A stretch of DNA of 64,000 nucleotides, from the NCBI GenBank assembly GCA_017534885.1, contig JAFXVR010000047.1:1-64000 (forward strand). The letters are read 5' to 3'. The notes beneath the pieces were generated by a model that saw nothing but the letters and a program-made list of their open reading frames with translations, made no database searches and was not told the origin of the DNA. This document shows positions 42,718 through 50,407 of this stretch, piece after piece (within the stretch, counting starts at the first letter, position 1; each line of letters begins with the position of its first letter). A program made the translations under genes and the position numbers. Source of the stretch: Clostridia bacterium. GTDB lineage: Bacteria; Bacillota; Clostridia; Christensenellales; Aristaeellaceae.

Positions 42718-43335
42718 TCACATGCTCTCCAGATAGGCCCTGACGATGCGGATGCACTTCTGCCAGTCCATGCGGGAGGAATCGATGCACAGATCGTAAT
42801 CGTCCGCCAGCCGCCAGTCGCGCCCGGTGAAATAGCGGGTGTACTCGGCCCTGCGCCTGTCGATGTCGTGGATGCGGCGGGTGGCCTCGTCCTGGGTCAG
42901 GGAGTACATGTTCATCACGGTGCGGATGCACACCTTCTCCGGGGCGTGCACATACACCTTCAGCACATGCGGCTCATCCTTGAGGATGTAGTTGGCGCAG
43001 CGCCCGATGATGACGCAGTTCTCCTCCGCCGCCAGCCGCCGGATGATCTTCGCCTGATAGCGGAAGAGGTTCTCATTGCTGATGAAATCATCCCTGTCCG
43101 GCGGAATCACCTGCCCGTCCAGGGCGTCCCGGGCCACGCGCATCAGCAGGGTGCGCTTGCTCTTTTCGTCCGCCTTGGCGAAAAGCTCCTCGCTGATGCC
43201 GCTCTCGTCCGAAGCCAGGCGCAGCAGCTCCCGGTCGTAATAGGACCAGCCCAGCTCCTCCGCCAGCATCTTCCCCATGGTCTTTCCGCCGCTGCCGTAG
43301 CCGCGGGATATGGTAATCACACGATGTTCGCTCAT
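42718..43335 (-). CDS. Cytidylate-kinase-like family protein
   Basis: 205 residues. The opening VITISRGYGSGGKTMGKMLAEELGWSYYDRELL has the modified P-loop GYGSGGKT and matches the cytidylate-kinase-like family (PF13189-type) common in Clostridia. IIGRCANYIL and the lid-like RRIHDIDRRRAEYTRYFTGRDW with CIDSSRM are also typical. True CMP kinase activity is unproven for this group, and a genome normally has a separate cmk. Start: the ATG at 43335 with AAGGGAGG upstream; the in-frame upstream extension is atypical. Confidence 0.85.
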   Translation of the reverse strand: MSEHRVITISRGYGSGGKTMGKMLAEELGWSYYDRELLRLASDESGISEELFAKADEKSKRTLLMRVARDALDGQVIPPDRDDFISNENLFRYQAKIIRRLAAEENCVIIGRCANYILKDEPHVLKVYVHAPEKVCIRTVMNMYSLTQDEATRRIHDIDRRRAEYTRYFTGRDWRLADDYDLCIDSSRMDWQKCIRIVRAYLESM

Positions 43336-43437
43336 TGAACGGCCTCCCTTCGGCCTCATTATATCAGATTGCTGGGATCGCTGCAAGCCGGGTGAGATAA
43401 AACGGACGCGCCGGGCTTCAACCGCGTCAGCCCTCCC

Positions 43438-43992
43438 TCACTTCAGCTTCAGCCCGTCGCTGAAGGCCTTCCCCACCGGCGCGCCGATCTCCCGGTACAC
43501 GTTGAAGGAGGGATCGAAGATGATCGGGCGGAGCTTGCCCAAATCGATCTTGCCGTCGGTCAGGATGGCTTCATCCGCCTGGGAGGCCACAATCTCACCA
43601 ATCAGGTAGCCGGTGCCGGGATCCCAGGAGCGCACGCGGCACTCCAGCGTCAACGGGAATTCGTCGATGATGGGCGCATCCACGTTCTCGCTGCGGCGCA
43701 CATGGCAGCCGGCCCGCTCGATCTTGTTGACCTTCCGGCCGCTCTCCACACCGAAATAGTCGGAGATCACCACCGTGTCCACCGTGCCGAAGGCCACCGT
43801 AAAGGCGCCGGTCTTCTCAAAGTTCTCCGTGGTCTTGTGCTTGGACAGCATCAGGGTGATTTCCCCCATGTCGCTCTGCATGCCCCAGGCGGCGTTCATG
43901 GCGTTGGGCACGCCGTTTTCATCGTAGGTGCCGATGATGAAGACGCCCTCGGGGGTGATGACAGACTGCTTCCCGGCAAATGATATGCTCAT
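43438..43992 (-). CDS. Flavin reductase family protein (FMN-binding split barrel)
   Basis: 184 residues. The split-barrel pattern is present: PEGVFIIGTYDENGVPNAMNAAWG, ITLMLSKHKTTENFEKTGAFTVAF, the family's YFGVESGRKVNK segment and LTLECRV. Relatives bind FMN and reduce flavins or act as flavoredoxins. GGGAGG lies upstream of the ATG. It lies 124 nt downstream of the MarR-type regulator, past a terminator-like hairpin, and may be controlled with it. Confidence 0.88.
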   Translation of the reverse strand: MSISFAGKQSVITPEGVFIIGTYDENGVPNAMNAAWGMQSDMGEITLMLSKHKTTENFEKTGAFTVAFGTVDTVVISDYFGVESGRKVNKIERAGCHVRRSENVDAPIIDEFPLTLECRVRSWDPGTGYLIGEIVASQADEAILTDGKIDLGKLRPIIFDPSFNVYREIGAPVGKAFSDGLKLK

Positions 43993-44080
43993 GCTGTTTC
44001 CTCCCTGCGCAGCGCTGCGCTGTATTATATGGTATGATTCGCCGCTGATCCGTCAATTCCTGCCTGCCAAAGGCAAAGGA

Positions 44081-44111
44081 AAAGCCGGGAACCGTCTCCG
44101 GAATCCCGGCC
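44081..44111 (-). terminator. Terminator-like hairpin after marR
   Basis: On the minus strand GCCGGGA and TCCCGGC pair around an inner CCG/CGG stem, followed by TTTTCC. It begins a few nt after the stop at 44117 and may partly separate marR from the flavin reductase gene. Confidence 0.6.
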
Positions 44112-44116
44112 TGCCG

Positions 44117-44767
44117 TCACGCGGGCTTGTCCCCGCCTTCGGTCACACTGAGCAGCTTGTCCAGCAGCGCGATCAGGGTCTCCTGCTCTTCCGCCGTCAG
44201 CCTCGATACAAAGCGCTCCGCCGCCTGCTGGCGCTCGTCCTGCACCTCCCAGGCGCGGGCCTTGCCCTTTTCGGTCAGGGCGATCAGGGTGGATCGCCGA
44301 TCCTCCGGGTTGGCCTTCCGCTCCAGGTAGCGGTCGGTTTCCAGCCGATCCAGCTGCTCGGACAGGGAGGAAGCGTTGATGCCCAGCGCCTCAGCGATGT
44401 CCTTCTGACGCACGCCGTCCTCCCCCAGCTCCAGCACGGTCAGCAGGATCCGCTCCCTGGGCATGGGCCCGGGCCCGAAGCCAGGCCCCATTCCGGGCCT
44501 GCGGCCAAAGGGGGATTCAGGCGGCATCGGCGGATGGCCAAAGGGCCTGCGCTCACCGCCCGGACCCGGATGTCCCTCCATCGGCGGATGGCCTTCCATC
44601 GGCGGGCGGCCGCCGTGACAGCCCGGCCCAAAGGGCGGACGGCCCGGCATCCCGCCATGTCCGAAGGGCGGCATCTCCCCCATCGGCGGATGCTTCCCCA
44701 TGGGCCCGGCCAGGCGGCCTGCCCTGCGCAGCTTTTCCATCAGCAGCATTTCTCTCGTCTTCTCCAT
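44117..44767 (-). CDS. MarR-type regulator with a His/Met/Pro/Gly-rich insertion
   Basis: 216 residues. Residues 1-18 look like the first dimerisation helix. Residues 20-103 are low complexity, rich in Gly, Pro, Met and His (GKHPPMGEMPPFGHGGMPGR and PPMEGHPPMEGHPG). Residues 104-216 are a MarR winged helix: RERILLTVLELGEDGVRQKDIAEALGINASSLSEQLDRLE (recognition helix) and the wing ERKANPEDRRSTLIALTEKG. The insertion seems to split helix 1 from the DNA-binding domain. Its His/Met content suggests metal sensing, but that is inference. Start: the ATG at 44767 has AAAGGA nine nt upstream; a GTG two codons earlier is too close to the site. The promoter has two palindromes, consistent with self-repression. 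Confidence 0.85.
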   Translation of the reverse strand: MEKTREMLLMEKLRRAGRLAGPMGKHPPMGEMPPFGHGGMPGRPPFGPGCHGGRPPMEGHPPMEGHPGPGGERRPFGHPPMPPESPFGRRPGMGPGFGPGPMPRERILLTVLELGEDGVRQKDIAEALGINASSLSEQLDRLETDRYLERKANPEDRRSTLIALTEKGKARAWEVQDERQQAAERFVSRLTAEEQETLIALLDKLLSVTEGGDKPA

Positions 44768-44792
44768 ACGCACTCATCCTTTCTGTGTTTTC

Positions 44793-44852
44793 TTCGGTGC
44801 CGAACTAAATATAGCATATTGCCTCGTGTTTGTCAAGTACTTCGGTGCCGAA
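44793..44852 (-). promoter_or_regulatory. marR promoter flanked by two identical palindromic operators
   Basis: Minus-strand TTGACA (44836-44831) and TATATT (44813-44808) with 17-nt spacing. The 12-bp palindrome TTCGGTGCCGAA occurs at 44841-44852, next to the -35 box, and again at 44793-44804, just after the -10 box. The centres are 48 bp apart. Placement on both sides of the promoter strongly suggests repression by the MarR-type protein encoded downstream. Confidence 0.85.
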
Positions 44853-44884
44853 TTATTTTGCCGCTGAAAAAGTCAAAATCCCCC

Positions 44885-44913
44885 TTGCTTTTTTCGTGGA
44901 AGTGTGCTAAGAT
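44885..44913 (+). promoter_or_regulatory. Promoter of the tRNA-Thr gene
   Basis: TTGCTT (44885-44890) and TAAGAT (44908-44913) with 17-nt spacing, 19 nt before the tRNA. It is divergent from the marR promoter. Confidence 0.6.
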
Positions 44914-44932
44914 ATCGCCGTTGCCCCGGAAT

Positions 44933-45005
<73 letters not shown>

Positions 45006-45012
45006 CTTCAGG

Positions 45013-45045
45013 AAACCCTTGTAAACGCTGTGTTTACAGGGGTTT
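45013..45045 (+). terminator. Hairpin after the tRNA
   Basis: AAACCCTTGTAAAC and GTTTACAGGGGTTT pair over 14 bp (one G-U) with a 5-nt loop. Only GCTTGT follows, so termination may be weak and read-through into the gene at 45150 is possible. Confidence 0.5.
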
Positions 45046-45149
45046 GCTTGTATCAGGAGACCTCTTTCGGCGCTGGATACAGAACCAAAGAGGTCATCGG
45101 AACGTCATCAGGCGTTTGGCAAAGATCTGAAGCAAAGGAGAAGATTGGC

Positions 45150-45947
45150 ATGAAGAAAATCATCAGTATCCTGCTGGCGGCCATGATGCTGGCGCTGTTC
45201 GCCTGCGCGGCGGCGGATGCGGTCCCCCAGTCCGAGGGCGGCAAAAAGTTCGAGAGCGACTGGGCGATGAGCGACGGCCTGGTGCAGATTTACTATGAAG
45301 AGGAAGGCTATCGGGTCGCGGTGGACCTCAGGGATCCGGAGACCGGCGGCGGCTCCCTCTGGGAATACGCCTGCTTCTACCACGAGGACACGGACTCCCT
45401 TGTCTCCGTTACCTCCATGCGGACGGACTACACGGTGAACCCGGACACCGGCGATCAGGTGTTCGGCGACAGCGTGTATGAAGACTTTGACGATGAAAAC
45501 CAGGCGACCGAATTCACCATCACCGAGGACGGCTGTTACCTGATCTGGAACAACGGCCGGGAGAACCCCGGCGCGGAGCTGCAGTTCGTTGACATCGGCC
45601 GGTTCGAGGGCGTCTGGCGGAACGAGGACGAGGAGGTCGAGGTCGAATTCAGGTGGAACGGCTCCGATCCGGACTACTTCTTCTACACCGTTTACATCCA
45701 GCGCGGCAAGTCCGACGCGGACACCTACGCTTCCTTCCTGATGAACGGTTCCTACGATCCCATCACCAAGAGGCTCAGCGCGGACGGCACCTGCACCCTG
45801 TTCACCAAAAACGCCTCCGGCGAGTATGATACCTCGGATGACGGTGAGAGCTACGACGCCTTCTTCTCCAAGACGGAGGACGGGAAGCTGTACTACGAGA
45901 CGGCCAACGGCATCGAGCTGGAATACGACCTCCTGGGCGGCGATTGA
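45150..45947 (+). CDS. Secreted protein of unknown function
   Basis: 265 residues. Signal peptide at 1-24 (MKKIISILLAAMMLALFACA). The mature part is acidic (many Asp and Glu) and looks beta-rich: LVQIYYEEEGYRVAVDLRDP, WEYACFYHEDTDSLVSV, TITEDGCYLIWN, FEGVWRNEDEEVEVEFRW and a closing YYETANGIELEY. The VWRN / 'G.W' strands resemble small secreted domains common in Clostridia, but I cannot name a family. Start: the ATG at 45150 has AAAGGAG upstream. A strong bidirectional terminator follows. Confidence 0.8.
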   Translation: MKKIISILLAAMMLALFACAAADAVPQSEGGKKFESDWAMSDGLVQIYYEEEGYRVAVDLRDPETGGGSLWEYACFYHEDTDSLVSVTSMRTDYTVNPDTGDQVFGDSVYEDFDDENQATEFTITEDGCYLIWNNGRENPGAELQFVDIGRFEGVWRNEDEEVEVEFRWNGSDPDYFFYTVYIQRGKSDADTYASFLMNGSYDPITKRLSADGTCTLFTKNASGEYDTSDDGESYDAFFSKTEDGKLYYETANGIELEYDLLGGD

Positions 45948-45971
45948 TCCCCCCATTGATCCCACCCGCAC

Positions 45972-46014
45972 AAACCAACGGCAGGAAGCGCACAAGCCTC
46001 CTGCCGTTGGTTTT
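45972..46014 (+). terminator. Bidirectional terminator between convergent genes
   Basis: A stem of about 15 bp, AAACCAACGGCAGGA pairing with TCCTGCCGTTGGTTT, ends in TTTTG on the plus strand. A-residues on its 5' side give a T-run on the minus strand, so it serves the genes ending at 45947 and 46037. Confidence 0.9.
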
Positions 46015-46036
46015 GTATTGCTGATAACGTTTTGCG

Positions 46037-46999
46037 TCAGTACCCTCTGGCCCGGTTCACCAGGGAGCGGAGCGGCTCACCCGCGCTGTACCTTCCCAGG
46101 TTTTCGATGAACAGCTCCTTGATCCGCTCCACCGTGTACGGCAGGGTCATGTTGCCGGCGATGTGCGGCGTCAGCAGGAGGCGGGGGCAGTCCCAGAGGC
46201 TGTCCTCCGGCGGCAGGGGCTCGGTCTCGAACACGTCCAGCGCTGCCCCGCCGAGGGTTCCGGCCCGCAGCACTTCCTCCAGCGCCTTCTGATCCAGAGA
46301 GATTCCCCGGCCCACGTTCACAAGGATCGCGTCGGAGGGCAGCCTGTTCAGCCGCTGACGGTTCATCAGGCCGGCTGTCTCCGGCGTACCGGGCAGGGCC
46401 ATGATCAGCACATCCGTTACCGGCAGCAGGCCGTCCAGCTCCCCCACCCGGCAGACCGCGTCAAAGGCGGGATTCGGCAGGCCGCGGCGGCTGACACCGG
46501 TGATCCGCGCAGGCTGAAAGCCCCGTAAACGAACCGCGCAGGCCGTGCCGATGTCCCCCGTGCCCAGCACCGTCACCCGGCTGCCGTGGATGGAGCGGAC
46601 AGGCAGCCCCCGATCCCAGCTTCTCTCTGCTGTTACGGCCCGGTATTCCGCGCCCCGGCGCATCAGGTCGAGGAGCGCCCAGACCACATGCTCGGAGATG
46701 GTCACCCCGTAAGCCCCGGCGGAGCAGGTCAGCAGCACCTCATCGGAGCGGAAGCTCGCCTGCCGCAGAAAACCGTCCACCCCCGCAAAGGGCGTAGCCA
46801 TCCACCTGAGCTTCGGGGCTGCGGCAGGCAAGCGGGCGTCCTGACCGAGGATGATCTCCGCCTCCTCCGCCAGTTTCAGCGCCTCCTCCGGGTCGTCGCA
46901 GAAGCGCGCGGAAAAGCCGCAGGCCTCCGCTGCCGCCGCGATCTCCGCCCGCTGCGCCTCTGTCAGTTCGGGCACCGATACCAGGATTCTTCTTTCCAT
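46037..46999 (-). CDS. D-isomer-specific 2-hydroxyacid dehydrogenase family protein
   Basis: 320 residues. The NAD-binding motif VLGTGDIGTACAVRL is at about 143-157. The catalytic set is Arg in NVGRGISLD, Glu in DVFETEPLP and His in TPHIAGN. LPGTPETAGLM is the usual family segment. It interconverts a 2-oxo and a D-2-hydroxy acid; substrate unknown. AGGAGG lies upstream of the ATG. It follows nagA by 10 nt, so it is part of the GNAT-nagA transcript. Confidence 0.92.
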   Translation of the reverse strand: MERRILVSVPELTEAQRAEIAAAAEACGFSARFCDDPEEALKLAEEAEIILGQDARLPAAAPKLRWMATPFAGVDGFLRQASFRSDEVLLTCSAGAYGVTISEHVVWALLDLMRRGAEYRAVTAERSWDRGLPVRSIHGSRVTVLGTGDIGTACAVRLRGFQPARITGVSRRGLPNPAFDAVCRVGELDGLLPVTDVLIMALPGTPETAGLMNRQRLNRLPSDAILVNVGRGISLDQKALEEVLRAGTLGGAALDVFETEPLPPEDSLWDCPRLLLTPHIAGNMTLPYTVERIKELFIENLGRYSAGEPLRSLVNRARGY

Positions 47000-47009
47000 G
47001 CCGCCCTCC

Positions 47010-48134
47010 TCATTCCGCGATGATGCCGCCGAAGCGCCAGTCCTCCGTCCACCAGGTCAGCGGTGCGGGACTGCCGGGCGTCAGGCGGCCGCAGCGGCTG
47101 TCGCCCACCGAGGCCGCCGGGGTGGAAGTGCACATGCGGCAGGCGTCAGCGGGGCCAATGTCAAACAGGTGAATCAGGTTTTCCAGCGCCCGGCGCAGGG
47201 TCAGCACCGAGCCCGCCAAGGTGCCGTCGTCCAGCCGGGCTTCAGCGCCGCGCACGTTCACCCGCTGGCCGCCCAAGGCATAGACCCCGTCCGACAGTCC
47301 GGCGGCCTCCATGGCGTCCGTGATGGCCACCGCCTTTTTCGATCCCTTGCTGCGGGCGATGAGCCTCACCGTATCCCGATGCAGGTGCACGCCGTCGCAG
47401 ATCATCTCGCAGTAGAGCCGGTCGTCCGTCAGCGCCGCGCCAGGCACGCCGGGCATCCGGTGCGAGAGGCTGGTCATGGCGTTGAAGGTGTGGGTAACGT
47501 GGTCAGCGCCCCAGTCCGCCGCCAGATGCACGGTTTCCGCGTCCGCGGCGGTGTGCCCGATGGACACCCGGACGCCCGCGGCTCTTGCCCGGCGGATGAA
47601 GGCCTCGCTGCCCGCCCGCTCCGGAGCCATGGTGATGAGCTTCACCGCCTCTGGATGCCCGCCGGTCATGCGCTCAAAGGCCGCCCAGTCCGGATCCGCA
47701 AAAAACTCCTTGCGCTGGGCTCCGGCCTTCTCCTCATTCAGGAAAGGCGCTTCCATGTGCGCGCCCAGCACCTCTGCGCCCCGTTTCTGCGGCTTGGCCA
47801 TCACGGCGCGGATGCCCTCCACCGCGCGCAGGGTGTCCGCTTCAGAGGCGCTCATGGTGGTGGGGCAGAAGGCCGCCACGCCCTGCTCGAACAGGCAGGC
47901 GCTCATGTGCCGCACGGCTTCCTCCCCCTGCATGGTGTCCATCCCCATGAAAGCGTGGATGTGCACATCCACCAGGCCGGGCAGCAGCCAGCCGTCTTTC
48001 AGCTCCTTTATCCGCTCCCCGGGCTGAGCGGTCAGTTCCCTGCCCACTCCGGTCACCCGGCCGTTTTCCAGCCGCACCCGCAGCACTTCTTCAAAGGTTT
48101 CGCCCGTGAAGCATTTTGCCGCCTGAATCAGCAT
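47010..48134 (-). CDS. nagA: N-acetylglucosamine-6-phosphate deacetylase
   Basis: 374 residues, near the usual 380. Amidohydrolase motifs appear in order: GLVDVHIHAFMG (metal His pair), GAHMEAPFLN (Glu ligand), SIGHTAAD (His), THTFNAM (His) and ITDAMEAAG (catalytic Asp). It converts GlcNAc-6-P to glucosamine-6-P and acetate in amino-sugar and cell-wall recycling. The last 30 residues are less typical (the usual A-D-L of the closing strand reads A-P-L). Its start overlaps the end of the GNAT gene by 7 nt. No nagB is next to it. Confidence 0.92.
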   Translation of the reverse strand: MLIQAAKCFTGETFEEVLRVRLENGRVTGVGRELTAQPGERIKELKDGWLLPGLVDVHIHAFMGMDTMQGEEAVRHMSACLFEQGVAAFCPTTMSASEADTLRAVEGIRAVMAKPQKRGAEVLGAHMEAPFLNEEKAGAQRKEFFADPDWAAFERMTGGHPEAVKLITMAPERAGSEAFIRRARAAGVRVSIGHTAADAETVHLAADWGADHVTHTFNAMTSLSHRMPGVPGAALTDDRLYCEMICDGVHLHRDTVRLIARSKGSKKAVAITDAMEAAGLSDGVYALGGQRVNVRGAEARLDDGTLAGSVLTLRRALENLIHLFDIGPADACRMCTSTPAASVGDSRCGRLTPGSPAPLTWWTEDWRFGGIIAE

Positions 48135-48586
48135 CGCTTGTCCGCCTCCCCGTCCGCTATCATCCGTTTCATCCGGATGCAGTCAAAGGTCTCCCCGTGT
48201 AGCACCTGCCCATCGCAGATGCGATAGCCCAGCTTTTCATAGAAGCCCGTCTTGCCCACGCGGCTGTCCAGCACGGCCTCCTCGCAGCCCATTTCCGCCG
48301 CCCATCGCTCGGCCTCCCGCACCACGCGCCGCCCAAGGCCCTGTCCCCGGTATTCCGGCAGCACCACGATCCGCCCCAGCATGACAGTCTTGTCTGTCAG
48401 CGGATACCAGCGGCAGGTAGCCACCGGCAGGAAGTCATCCACCAGCACAATGTAGCGGGTGGGCGGCCCGTCGTGTTCGTCAAACTCCTCGTGCAGGCTG
48501 ATGTGGTGCTTGCGCGCCATCGCCTGAATGCGCACGTAATAAGCGCCCGCGCAGCCCGCTGTGTCCTCCGCTCTGATCACTTCCAC
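48128..48586 (-). CDS. GNAT family N-acetyltransferase
   Basis: 152 residues. Acetyl-CoA motif A is MLGRIVVLPEYRGQGLGRRVV (about 90-110), followed by AVLDSRVGKTGFYEKLGYR, the motif-B/N-F-Y-E region. It transfers acetyl to an unknown amine; the layout is of the small YjdJ/ElaA-like kind. The start is a GTG close to GAGAGG, and a second GTG two codons later has better spacing. It precedes nagA and overlaps it. Confidence 0.85.
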   Translation of the reverse strand: MEVIRAEDTAGCAGAYYVRIQAMARKHHISLHEEFDEHDGPPTRYIVLVDDFLPVATCRWYPLTDKTVMLGRIVVLPEYRGQGLGRRVVREAERWAAEMGCEEAVLDSRVGKTGFYEKLGYRICDGQVLHGETFDCIRMKRMIADGEADKRC

Positions 48587-48611
48587 CGGCCTCTCACACT
48601 CCTCCCGGACA

Positions 48612-48617
48612 GTATAC
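48612..48617 (-). promoter_or_regulatory. Extended -10 element upstream of the GNAT-nagA transcript
   Basis: On the minus strand TGGTATACT is an extended -10 (TG-N-TATACT). No convincing -35 is seen. It lies about 25 nt before the GTG start and is divergent from the promoter at 48648-48675. Confidence 0.45.
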
Positions 48618-48647
48618 CACGTCTTTTGTCCGGGGAAAAGCCCCCAT

Positions 48648-48675
48648 TGACACCCTTACCGATTTGCGGTATGCT
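48648..48675 (+). promoter_or_regulatory. Promoter of the small unknown protein and rhamnose mutarotase genes
   Basis: TTGACA (48648-48653) and TATGCT (48670-48675) with 16-nt spacing, about 35 nt before the ATG at 48710. Confidence 0.6.
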
Positions 48676-48709
48676 GTTGGCAGACGAAAGCGCCGGAGGA
48701 GGGATGAGG

Positions 48710-49039
48710 ATGGGACCTGACGGAAGCGCGTTTGGCGCGGAGGCTGATCTGTTCGGCCAGAGCAGCGAGAAGCTGAGCATCGCTCCCCTGTGTTTCAGCC
48801 TCTCGGAGGACAGGCGTACCGCCTTCCTTTTCCGCCCGGAAACCCGGGGCGGCACCGGCAGCTATACCTACCGGTATGAGTGCTTCGGCCTGACGGGAAA
48901 GAGGGTGCGGTACTTCGACAGTGAGGAGGACGCTGCCGCGATGACGCCCGGCCGCCCCGGCTGGTTCCGCATGCAGGTGACGGTGGACGACGGCGCAACC
49001 CGGCTGAGCGAGCAGACGGGCTGGATTTTTCTGAAATGA
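48710..49039 (+). CDS. Small protein of unknown function
   Basis: 109 residues, no signal peptide. I do not recognise the family. The C-terminal two thirds look like a beta-sandwich: APLCFSLSEDRRTAFLFRPE, GSYTYRYECFGLTGKRVRYF, FRMQVTVDDGATRLSEQTGW. The 'T..F..F.V.V.DG..' flavour is like a fibronectin/Ig-like strand set. Start: the ATG at 48710 has AGGAGG seven nt upstream; an ATG two codons earlier is too close. A good promoter precedes it and the mutarotase gene follows after 9 nt, so it is very likely expressed and linked to that gene. Confidence 0.65.
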   Translation: MGPDGSAFGAEADLFGQSSEKLSIAPLCFSLSEDRRTAFLFRPETRGGTGSYTYRYECFGLTGKRVRYFDSEEDAAAMTPGRPGWFRMQVTVDDGATRLSEQTGWIFLK

Positions 49040-49048
49040 GGAGGCGGG

Positions 49049-49369
49049 ATGATGGAACGTTTTGCCTGGAAGGGACGGATCAAGCCCGGGATGAAGGCGG
49101 AATACCAGCGCCGGCATGACGCGATCTGGCCGGAGATGAAGGAGCTGCTGAAGGCCGCCGGCATCCGCAACTATACCATCTGGACGGACGGCGAGGAGCT
49201 CTTCGGCTACTATGAGTGCGAGAAAGGCATCGCCTTCGCGGAGAAGACGCAGGCCGAAAGCCCCATCGTGGACAAGTGGAACGTCTACATGGAGGACGTG
49301 CTGGAGCTGGTGATGGATCCAGTGACCGGCGCCCAGCCCAAGATGGAACAGGTCTTCCTGCTGGAGTGA
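49049..49369 (+). CDS. L-rhamnose mutarotase family protein
   Basis: 106 residues, the usual size. RFAWKGRIKPGMKAEYQRRHDAIWPEM (about 4-30) contains the family's Y..RH..IWPE core with the catalytic His, and NYTIW and LFGYYE follow. RhaM converts alpha- and beta-L-rhamnose. Rhamnose is a pectin sugar, fitting the oligogalacturonate genes elsewhere in the window, but no rhaA/B/D is adjacent, so another sugar is possible. GAGGAGG lies upstream of the tandem ATG. Confidence 0.9.
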   Translation: MMERFAWKGRIKPGMKAEYQRRHDAIWPEMKELLKAAGIRNYTIWTDGEELFGYYECEKGIAFAEKTQAESPIVDKWNVYMEDVLELVMDPVTGAQPKMEQVFLLE

Positions 49370-49376
49370 GAAAAAG

Positions 49377-49420
49377 CGGGAGCCGCCCTGCCGGAATGGC
49401 GAGCGCTCCCGTTTTGTTTT
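49377..49420 (+). terminator. Terminator between convergent genes
   Basis: CGGGAGC (49377-49383) and GCTCCCG (49405-49411) flank a 21-nt loop, followed by TTTTGTTTT. The minus strand has a T-run from the A-rich 5' flank, so it may also serve the PAP2 gene ending at 49459. Confidence 0.75.
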
Positions 49421-49458
49421 GTCCTGATTGCTTTGCGCTGCAATGGCCCGGACGCCGT

Positions 49459-50406
49459 TCAGGCCTTGACCTCACTCTGCTTCCCGATCTTCGCGGTATA
49501 CCTGAAGACCATCGGATAGACCGCGAAGAGCAGCACCGCGATGATCATGTAGCGGACAGCGCGCACCAGCAGGGCGGGAACGCTGTTGCCGGCCAGGAAA
49601 TCCTTGGGGAAGGGCAGCTTCAGCAGGGTGTTAAGGCCGAAGTAGAGGGCGGCACCCCCCACCAGCCGGAGGATGATCCGGATGGGGCTGCGGGTGTTTT
49701 CAAAGCGCACGTACTTCTCCTCCAGGGGAAGGGCGATCATCGTGCCCACCAGCAGGCCGAAGCAGGTGAAGTAATCCTCGCTCTTGCAGTAGAACAGGCC
49801 GGGAATGGTGGTCAGCAGCAGCACGCCGTAGAAAACCGCCCGGCTCTTGATTTTGCGCTGCAGCCACGGCACAATGAACAGCGCCGCCACGCCCAGCGCC
49901 CAGCCCACCAGCACGTCCGTGGGATAGTGCGCGCCCACCGTGACCCGGGAGAAGCCCACCAGCAGGGGCAGGAGCAGGGCCAGGACTGTCAGCGTTTTGT
50001 TCTTTTTGTATGCCGCCAGGGAGCCGTACATGGACGCCGAGCAGGTGGAATGGCCGCTGGGGAAGGAATAGCCCTGGGCCGCCACGTCCATCACATCCGC
50101 GTCCGGATTTACCGGGCGGAGGATCTTGACGGTCTCATTGCTCATGTAGGGCCGGTAGCGCAGGAAGATGTTCTTGACCATGGGGTTCCAGGTCATGGCC
50201 ACCAGCACGTTCATCCCCATGTACTTGCCCCATTCCTTGTCCCAGCACCAGTACAGGAAGCCCATCACCGCGATCATCACGATCTCCTCGCCCAGTGCGG
50301 AGAGCTGTGACACGCCCGCGATCACGCCCTGGCTGAATACCGACTGGAGCCACTCCATCAGGGAAACCTCCCAGCCGAAGAAAAAGTGATTGCCTGCCAG
50401 CGTCAT
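49459..50406 (-). CDS. Membrane PAP2-family phosphatase
   Basis: 315 residues with about six or seven hydrophobic segments. The PAP2 motifs are K..F...RP (NIFLRYRP, about 78-85), SFPSGHS (about 113-119) and the R....AHYPTDV box (SRVTVGAHYPTDVL, about 152-165), all intact. Such enzymes dephosphorylate lipid or polyprenyl phosphates on the outer face of the membrane, for example undecaprenyl pyrophosphate recycling. Start: the ATG at 50406 has AAGGGG upstream and sits one nt after the stop of the pyruvyl transferase gene. It ends the envelope operon. Confidence 0.92.
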   Translation of the reverse strand: MTLAGNHFFFGWEVSLMEWLQSVFSQGVIAGVSQLSALGEEIVMIAVMGFLYWCWDKEWGKYMGMNVLVAMTWNPMVKNIFLRYRPYMSNETVKILRPVNPDADVMDVAAQGYSFPSGHSTCSASMYGSLAAYKKNKTLTVLALLLPLLVGFSRVTVGAHYPTDVLVGWALGVAALFIVPWLQRKIKSRAVFYGVLLLTTIPGLFYCKSEDYFTCFGLLVGTMIALPLEEKYVRFENTRSPIRIILRLVGGAALYFGLNTLLKLPFPKDFLAGNSVPALLVRAVRYMIIAVLLFAVYPMVFRYTAKIGKQSEVKA

Positions 50407-50407
50407 C

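Noticed and set aside
41146..43338. 730-codon plus-strand frame opposite the peptidoglycan-binding and kinase-like genes
   Set aside because: Shadow of two real minus-strand genes with signal peptide, PG_binding and P-loop motifs.
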